DNA from: Oscillospiraceae bacterium
GTDB lineage: Bacteria; Bacillota; Clostridia; Oscillospirales; Oscillospiraceae
Length of the DNA: 7,580 nt
Reading direction: 5' to 3'
NCBI GenBank assembly: GCA_009786775.1
Contig: WQRL01000079.1
Coordinates: 1-7,580, forward strand
Each line of letters starts with the position of its first letter. Within the stretch, counting starts at the first letter, position 1. The notes beneath the pieces are model-generated. The model had not been told where the DNA came from. It ran no database searches and saw nothing but the letters and a program-made list of their open reading frames with translations. The position numbers were made by a program, and so were the translations under genes. Of the stretch, positions 5,089-7,580 are shown in pieces.

Positions 5089-5658
5089 CTATTTTTTGAA
5101 ATGAAAGACAAGCCCAAATACAGCACCGCAGATGCCGCCTATTATATGTGAAAGCTGGGAAATGTTGTCTTCGGTGAACAGGCCTTGCAGAATTTCGTTA
5201 CCTATGTAGAGAATCGCGACGAGGGGCACAGTTATCGGAAGCCTGCCTTGGCGGATATTTGTAAAAGATGCCAGCAATATAAGCATGAACACAATCCCGC
5301 TGGCGCCTACAACAGCCCTTCCAGGCCAGAACACCACATTTATAAGCCCGGTTACAAAGGCGGTAATTACAGTTATCAGCAGCAAGGCTCTAAAGCCATA
5401 TTTCTCCTCAACCATCGGCCCGATGGCGAGTATCATCATGAAATTGCCCGCAAAATGGGAGAGATTGGCGTGAACCAGAATGTGCGTAAACAGGCGCACG
5501 TACTGCATGGGGTCGCTAAATGCCGTCCGATAGGCGCCAAACAGGTTTACCATGTTCAAGGGGGTAGCCATTCCTATAACCAAAATAATTAGTGACAGGG
5601 CACCCATTCCCAGTATAAAAGGCGCATTAATGTCAATTCCAAAGCGGTTCGTTTTCAT
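5089..5658 (-). CDS. Rhomboid family intramembrane serine protease
   Basis: A 189-residue membrane protease that cleaves transmembrane substrates within the bilayer. All expected active-site elements are present: His63-x4-His68-x3-Asn72 (HANLSHFAGN) in TM2, the catalytic serine Ser120 in GASG (118-121) at the start of TM4, and the catalytic histidine His171 in SHIIGG at the start of TM6. Six hydrophobic segments fit a minimal bacterial rhomboid core (about 13-30, 68-80, 91-108, 115-131, 142-158, 170-186), ending HFKK with no extra domain. The L1 loop between TM1 and TM2 (FGAYRTAFSDPMQYVRLFTH) also fits the family. The start is certain: GGAGG lies 5 nt before the ATG at 5658. It is divergent from degV across about 275 bp. 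Substrate unknown. Confidence 0.93.
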   Translation of the reverse strand: MKTNRFGIDINAPFILGMGALSLIILVIGMATPLNMVNLFGAYRTAFSDPMQYVRLFTHILVHANLSHFAGNFMMILAIGPMVEEKYGFRALLLITVITAFVTGLINVVFWPGRAVVGASGIVFMLILLASFTNIRQGRLPITVPLVAILYIGNEILQGLFTEDNISQLSHIIGGICGAVFGLVFHFKK

Positions 5659-5695
5659 GCTTTCCTCCGGTTCTTTTTATTGTTAAATCTGCTCA

Positions 5696-5740
5696 GCAGC
5701 ACGGAAGTATTGACGCTCATTAGTTTTTGTCCGCTGCTGC
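5696..5740 (-). other. Hairpin in the rhomboid leader
   Basis: In the predicted minus-strand leader, 5740-5730 (GCAGCAgCGGA) can pair with 5705-5696 (TCCGTGCTGC), giving a 10-bp stem with one bulged G and a 24-nt loop. It lies between the candidate promoter and the ribosome site but does not cover the latter. Role unknown; no riboswitch class recognised. Confidence 0.35.
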
Positions 5741-5759
5741 CGGCAAGGACACTTGGGGT

Positions 5760-5768
5760 ATTGTACCA
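5760..5768 (-). promoter_or_regulatory. Possible extended -10 promoter of the rhomboid gene
   Basis: The minus strand reads TGGTACAAT: a TGn element followed by a -10 TACAAT (5765-5760). No good -35 lies at 16-18 bp, as is common for extended -10 promoters. It would give a leader of about 95 nt. Confidence 0.35.
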
Positions 5769-5815
5769 CTGAAACCGTCATTATGCGATACATTTCGTCA
5801 TGCAAAAGTAAAAAG

Positions 5816-5848
5816 TTCACAATTTACCGCACTAAAGTATGTTACAAT
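5816..5848 (+). promoter_or_regulatory. Possible promoter of degV
   Basis: TTCACA (5816-5821, one mismatch to TTGACA), a 16-bp spacer and TATGTT (5838-5843), with an overlapping better -10-like TACAAT at 5843-5848. The start would fall at about 5850-5855. The overlap with the first in-frame ATG (5839) argues against translation from there. Confidence 0.35.
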
Positions 5849-5853
5849 GTGTG

Positions 5854-5907
5854 GCATACAGCCGTGTGGTGCTTCACGGGGGTCAGCCTAAAGGTAGCGG
5901 CGTATGC
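5854..5907 (+). other. Foldable leader upstream of degV
   Basis: GCATACaGCC (5854-5863) pairs with GGCGTATGC (5899-5907) as a 9-bp stem with one bulged A. Inside it, GTG (5864-5866) pairs with CAC (5875-5877), extendable to CCGTG/CACGG if the outer stem is shortened, and a short GCC-TAAA-GGT hairpin (5886-5895) could form a third arm. The outer stem begins about where the transcript should start. It matches no riboswitch or RNA family I can name. Confidence 0.4.
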
Positions 5908-5934
5908 AAATTTAATAGAAACGAGCTGAATAAA

Positions 5935-6771
5935 ATGAAGCAAAAAATTATCGTGGACAGCTGTTGTGATATGACCCCGGAACTCGCAGAGCGGCTGGGT
6001 ATTTCGGCCGTTGTGCCAATGTCGATGATGTTGGGGGAAAAAGAATATATTGATGATGAGAACCTAGACCTGTCTAAGTTCATGGAAGAAATGACAGCCT
6101 GCAAAGAGCGCGTGAGCACTTCCGCGCCACCGCCGAACGCATTTATGGAGGCGATTGAATCAGCGGTAAGCTCGTTTGTCGTGACTATCTCCAGCCAGCT
6201 TTCAGCGACATTTGAAAACGCACGGATTGGACAGTCATTTGCAAGCGAAAACGGAGTCACCGACACCCACATAATAGACTCCAAAAGCGCATCGGCCGGT
6301 GAAGTCCTGGTGGCAATTAAGCTGCGGGAACTGCTGGCTCAGGGGCTTTCTTCCGATCAAATCATCAGTTCAATCGAAAATTTCATAGGTAGTATGAAAA
6401 CATATTTCGTGCTTGAGCGTTACGAGAACCTAATCAAAAACGGCAGGCTAGGCAAGGTTAAAGGCAAGATTGTACAGCTAATGAATGTAAAGCTGATAAT
6501 GGGTTCCGACGGCGAAGGGGCGATTGCCCTGCACGCCAAGCCCCGGGGCATACCGCAAATGCTGGATAAAATGGTTTCGTTTGTAAAAGGCAGCGAGAAA
6601 ACAACAACAGGGGAGAGCATGGTAATTTGCCACAACAACAACCTGCCTCTGGCGACCCAGCTCTCAGAAACATTCAAGAGACATTTTGATTTCAAAGAAA
6701 TTCTCATCGTGCCCATGCGCGGGGCCATCTCGCTTTATGCGGACAACAAGGGCATAGTCCTGGCCTTTTAG
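5935..6771 (+). CDS. DegV family fatty-acid-binding protein (FakB-like)
   Basis: DegV/FakB proteins bind a fatty acid and, where characterised, present it to the kinase FakA to make acyl-phosphate for phospholipid synthesis; no fakA is in the window. From the ATG at 5935 the protein has 278 residues, the usual size. Family features are IIVDSCCDMT (5-14), STSAPPPNAF (61-70, Thr62 at the fatty-acid carboxylate site), ISSQLSATFENA (85-96), HIIDSKSASAGE (112-123) and YENLIKNGRLGK (163-174). The C terminus reads GAISLYADNKGIVLAF where classical members have an H-x-G-P-G motif, so it belongs to a divergent subgroup. The frame is open back to an ATG at 5839, but those 32 residues resemble nothing in the family, contain probable promoter and leader sequence, and are excluded. 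The ribosome site before 5935 is weak (GAG at 9 nt). Cytoplasmic; transcribed alone and ended by the hairpin at 6851. Confidence 0.9.
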   Translation: MKQKIIVDSCCDMTPELAERLGISAVVPMSMMLGEKEYIDDENLDLSKFMEEMTACKERVSTSAPPPNAFMEAIESAVSSFVVTISSQLSATFENARIGQSFASENGVTDTHIIDSKSASAGEVLVAIKLRELLAQGLSSDQIISSIENFIGSMKTYFVLERYENLIKNGRLGKVKGKIVQLMNVKLIMGSDGEGAIALHAKPRGIPQMLDKMVSFVKGSEKTTTGESMVICHNNNLPLATQLSETFKRHFDFKEILIVPMRGAISLYADNKGIVLAF

Positions 6772-6787
6772 CCGAAGGCTCAGCAGA

Positions 6788-6814
6788 CGCAGTTCAGGCG
6801 CAGTTTAAGCGCAG
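6788..6814 (+). repeat. Short degenerate 11-bp tandem repeat
   Basis: CGCAGTTCAGG, CGCAGTTTAAG and a partial CGCAG start at 6788, 6799 and 6810, an exact 11-bp period. It lies in the 3' untranslated stretch between degV and its terminator. No function seen. Confidence 0.4.
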
Positions 6815-6850
6815 GGGGCTGTAAGGGGTTACTGGGTACACCAGCGCAAC

Positions 6851-6895
6851 AAAATACGCGGATGAACCATGTTCGCCCGCGTATTTTTGTTTTTG
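6851..6895. terminator. Strong intrinsic terminator of degV, probably bidirectional
   Basis: AAAATACGCGG (6851-6861) pairs perfectly over 11 bp with CCGCGTATTTT (6877-6887); the inner GAAC/GTTC (6864-6867 with 6871-6874) adds 4 bp around a CAT loop. On the plus strand TTTTTGTTTTT follows (6884-6894). On the minus strand the same stem is followed by TTTTGTT, about 25 nt after the stop of the convergent SLH gene, so it can end both transcripts. Confidence 0.9.
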
Positions 6896-6919
6896 GGTTT
6901 ATTTGTGAAGCTATAAGCG

Positions 6920-7580
6920 TCAGCTCTGCACTCCCAGTATTACATTGTTGTTATAATTCAAAATAATCTGCGCAACCTCGGCTCTTGTTGCTGTATTGCG
7001 TGGAAGGAGCCTGCCCCCGGTTCCGCCTTGAATAATCTGCCATGATACGGCCCACTGCAAGGGCTCAATGGCGAACGAAGATATATCACTGCGGTCGGGG
7101 AAATTGTCAAGCGCTGTATCGAATATTGCCATGCTGCGGTCTGTGTGGTATGCAAAGCGGTGCATGATGGCGGCCATCTGCTCTCTTGTTACAGAGTCAT
7201 TAGGCCTAAACGTGCCATCTGTAAAGCCTGTGACGATTCCGCCGGCATTTGCCCAGGCGACTGCATCAAAGAAGAATGCCGAAGGGTCTCTCACATCCGA
7301 AAACACCGCAGCCCCTGTCACTTCAGGCAAGCCGTAAAGCCGGTGCAAAACTGTGACGAACATCCCGCGGGTCATCGGAGTGTTGGGGGAGAATGTAGTA
7401 TCGCTAGTCCCTGTAAAGAGATTATTGCGGAACACAAAGTCTACGGCAGGCGCAAACCAGGCATTTGCCGGCACATCAGCAAAGGTGTGGGAGTCCCGCG
7501 GAGGCTGTGGGGGAGGTTGCGGTGGCGGAGGAGGCGCGAGAGTTGCCCCATCGAAGGTATGAAACCCGTCAACCAATCCG
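6920..7580 (-). CDS. S-layer homology (SLH) domain surface protein, 5' end cut by window
   Basis: The C-terminal 219 residues of a larger exported protein; the frame stays open to the right edge, and the first possible start (TTG at 7576) has no support, so the N terminus, signal peptide and any catalytic domain lie outside. In the visible part a stretch ending GFHTFDGATLA leads to a proline-rich linker (PPPPPQPPPQPP), then three SLH domains that bind secondary cell-wall polymer and hold the protein on the cell surface. Counting from the residue at 7576, SLH1 is about 31-82 (FADVPANAWFAPAV, then TFSPNTPMTRGMF), SLH2 about 92-142 (FSDV, AVAWANAGGIVTGFTDGTFRPNDSVTREQM) and SLH3 about 157-208 (LDNFPDRSDISSFAIEPLQWAV, then LLPRNTATRAEV). 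The third is diverged at its start but keeps TRAE. A role in polysaccharide capture next to the uronate genes would be speculation. Confidence 0.9.
   Translation of the reverse strand, partial: GLVDGFHTFDGATLAPPPPPQPPPQPPRDSHTFADVPANAWFAPAVDFVFRNNLFTGTSDTTFSPNTPMTRGMFVTVLHRLYGLPEVTGAAVFSDVRDPSAFFFDAVAWANAGGIVTGFTDGTFRPNDSVTREQMAAIMHRFAYHTDRSMAIFDTALDNFPDRSDISSFAIEPLQWAVSWQIIQGGTGGRLLPRNTATRAEVAQIILNYNNNVILGVQS

Noticed and set aside
5185..5592. 135-codon plus-strand frame opposite the rhomboid gene
   Set aside because: It is antisense to a protein with full catalytic motifs, has no family resemblance and begins without a ribosome site.
5881..5901. Similarity of the degV leader to the conserved signal-recognition-particle RNA core (GGTCAG...AAAGG.AGC)
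   Set aside because: The SRP loop with its GGAA tetraloop is almost invariant, and here the tetraloop and flanking bases differ, two bases are missing and the long helix is absent.
5839..5934. N-terminal extension of DegV from the ATG at 5839
   Set aside because: The 32 residues do not fit the family, the ATG overlaps a -10-like sequence, no ribosome site precedes it, and the stretch is better explained as a leader.
7495..7545. G-rich plus-strand tract that could be read as a G-quadruplex or simple repeat
   Set aside because: It is the reverse complement of the proline codons in the SLH protein linker, which explains it fully.

Overview
The window looks like chromosomal DNA of a low-to-mid GC Gram-positive anaerobe (Bacillota, most likely class Clostridia). 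This is inferred from the gene content: an SLH-anchored surface protein, a DegV-family fatty-acid-binding protein, a DUF1576 membrane protein, an FCD-type GntR regulator and a KduI-type uronate isomerase. Strong purine-rich Shine-Dalgarno sequences (GGAGG, AGGAG) and sigma-A-like TTGACA promoters support it. The species cannot be told from the window. No rRNA, tRNA, CRISPR array or transposase gene was seen.

Layout. (1) Positions 1-2400, minus strand: a three-gene unit in the order gntR (FadR/FCD regulator), a sugar-phosphate isomerase/epimerase-like TIM barrel, then kduI, which runs off the left edge. A TTGACA promoter and three 12-bp dyads spaced exactly 16 bp apart lie just upstream of gntR. 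The unit reads as a self-regulated uronate (pectin or glycosaminoglycan) catabolic operon. (2) Positions 2262-2900: about 640 bp with no convincing gene. It holds the gntR promoter and operator-like repeats, an 11-bp inverted repeat, a striking 41-bp inverted repeat closing a 66-nt loop, and the promoter of the next gene with a perfect 16-bp palindrome on its -10 box. (3) Positions 2901-3647, plus strand: a Sel1-repeat protein, tail to tail (2 bp apart) with (4) a DUF1576 integral membrane protein, 3650-4939, minus strand. The latter has its own promoter and shows an internal duplication. (5) Positions 5089-5658, minus strand: a rhomboid protease with all expected catalytic residues. (6) Positions 5935-6771, plus strand: a DegV/FakB-like fatty-acid-binding protein, divergent from the rhomboid, with a foldable leader. 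(7) A strong hairpin terminator shared by degV and the convergent minus-strand gene at 6920-7580. That gene encodes the C-terminal end of a surface protein with a proline-rich linker and three SLH domains.

Functional reading. Only the left operon forms a clear pathway: KduI isomerises 4-deoxy-5-ketouronate from unsaturated oligouronides, the TIM barrel probably acts on a related sugar acid or sugar, and the FCD regulator probably senses a pathway acid. The other genes look like independent single-gene units. The most promising points for novelty are the 16-bp-spaced triple dyad, the unassigned isomerase coupled to kduI, the long GC-rich hairpin element, and the duplicated DUF1576 protein.
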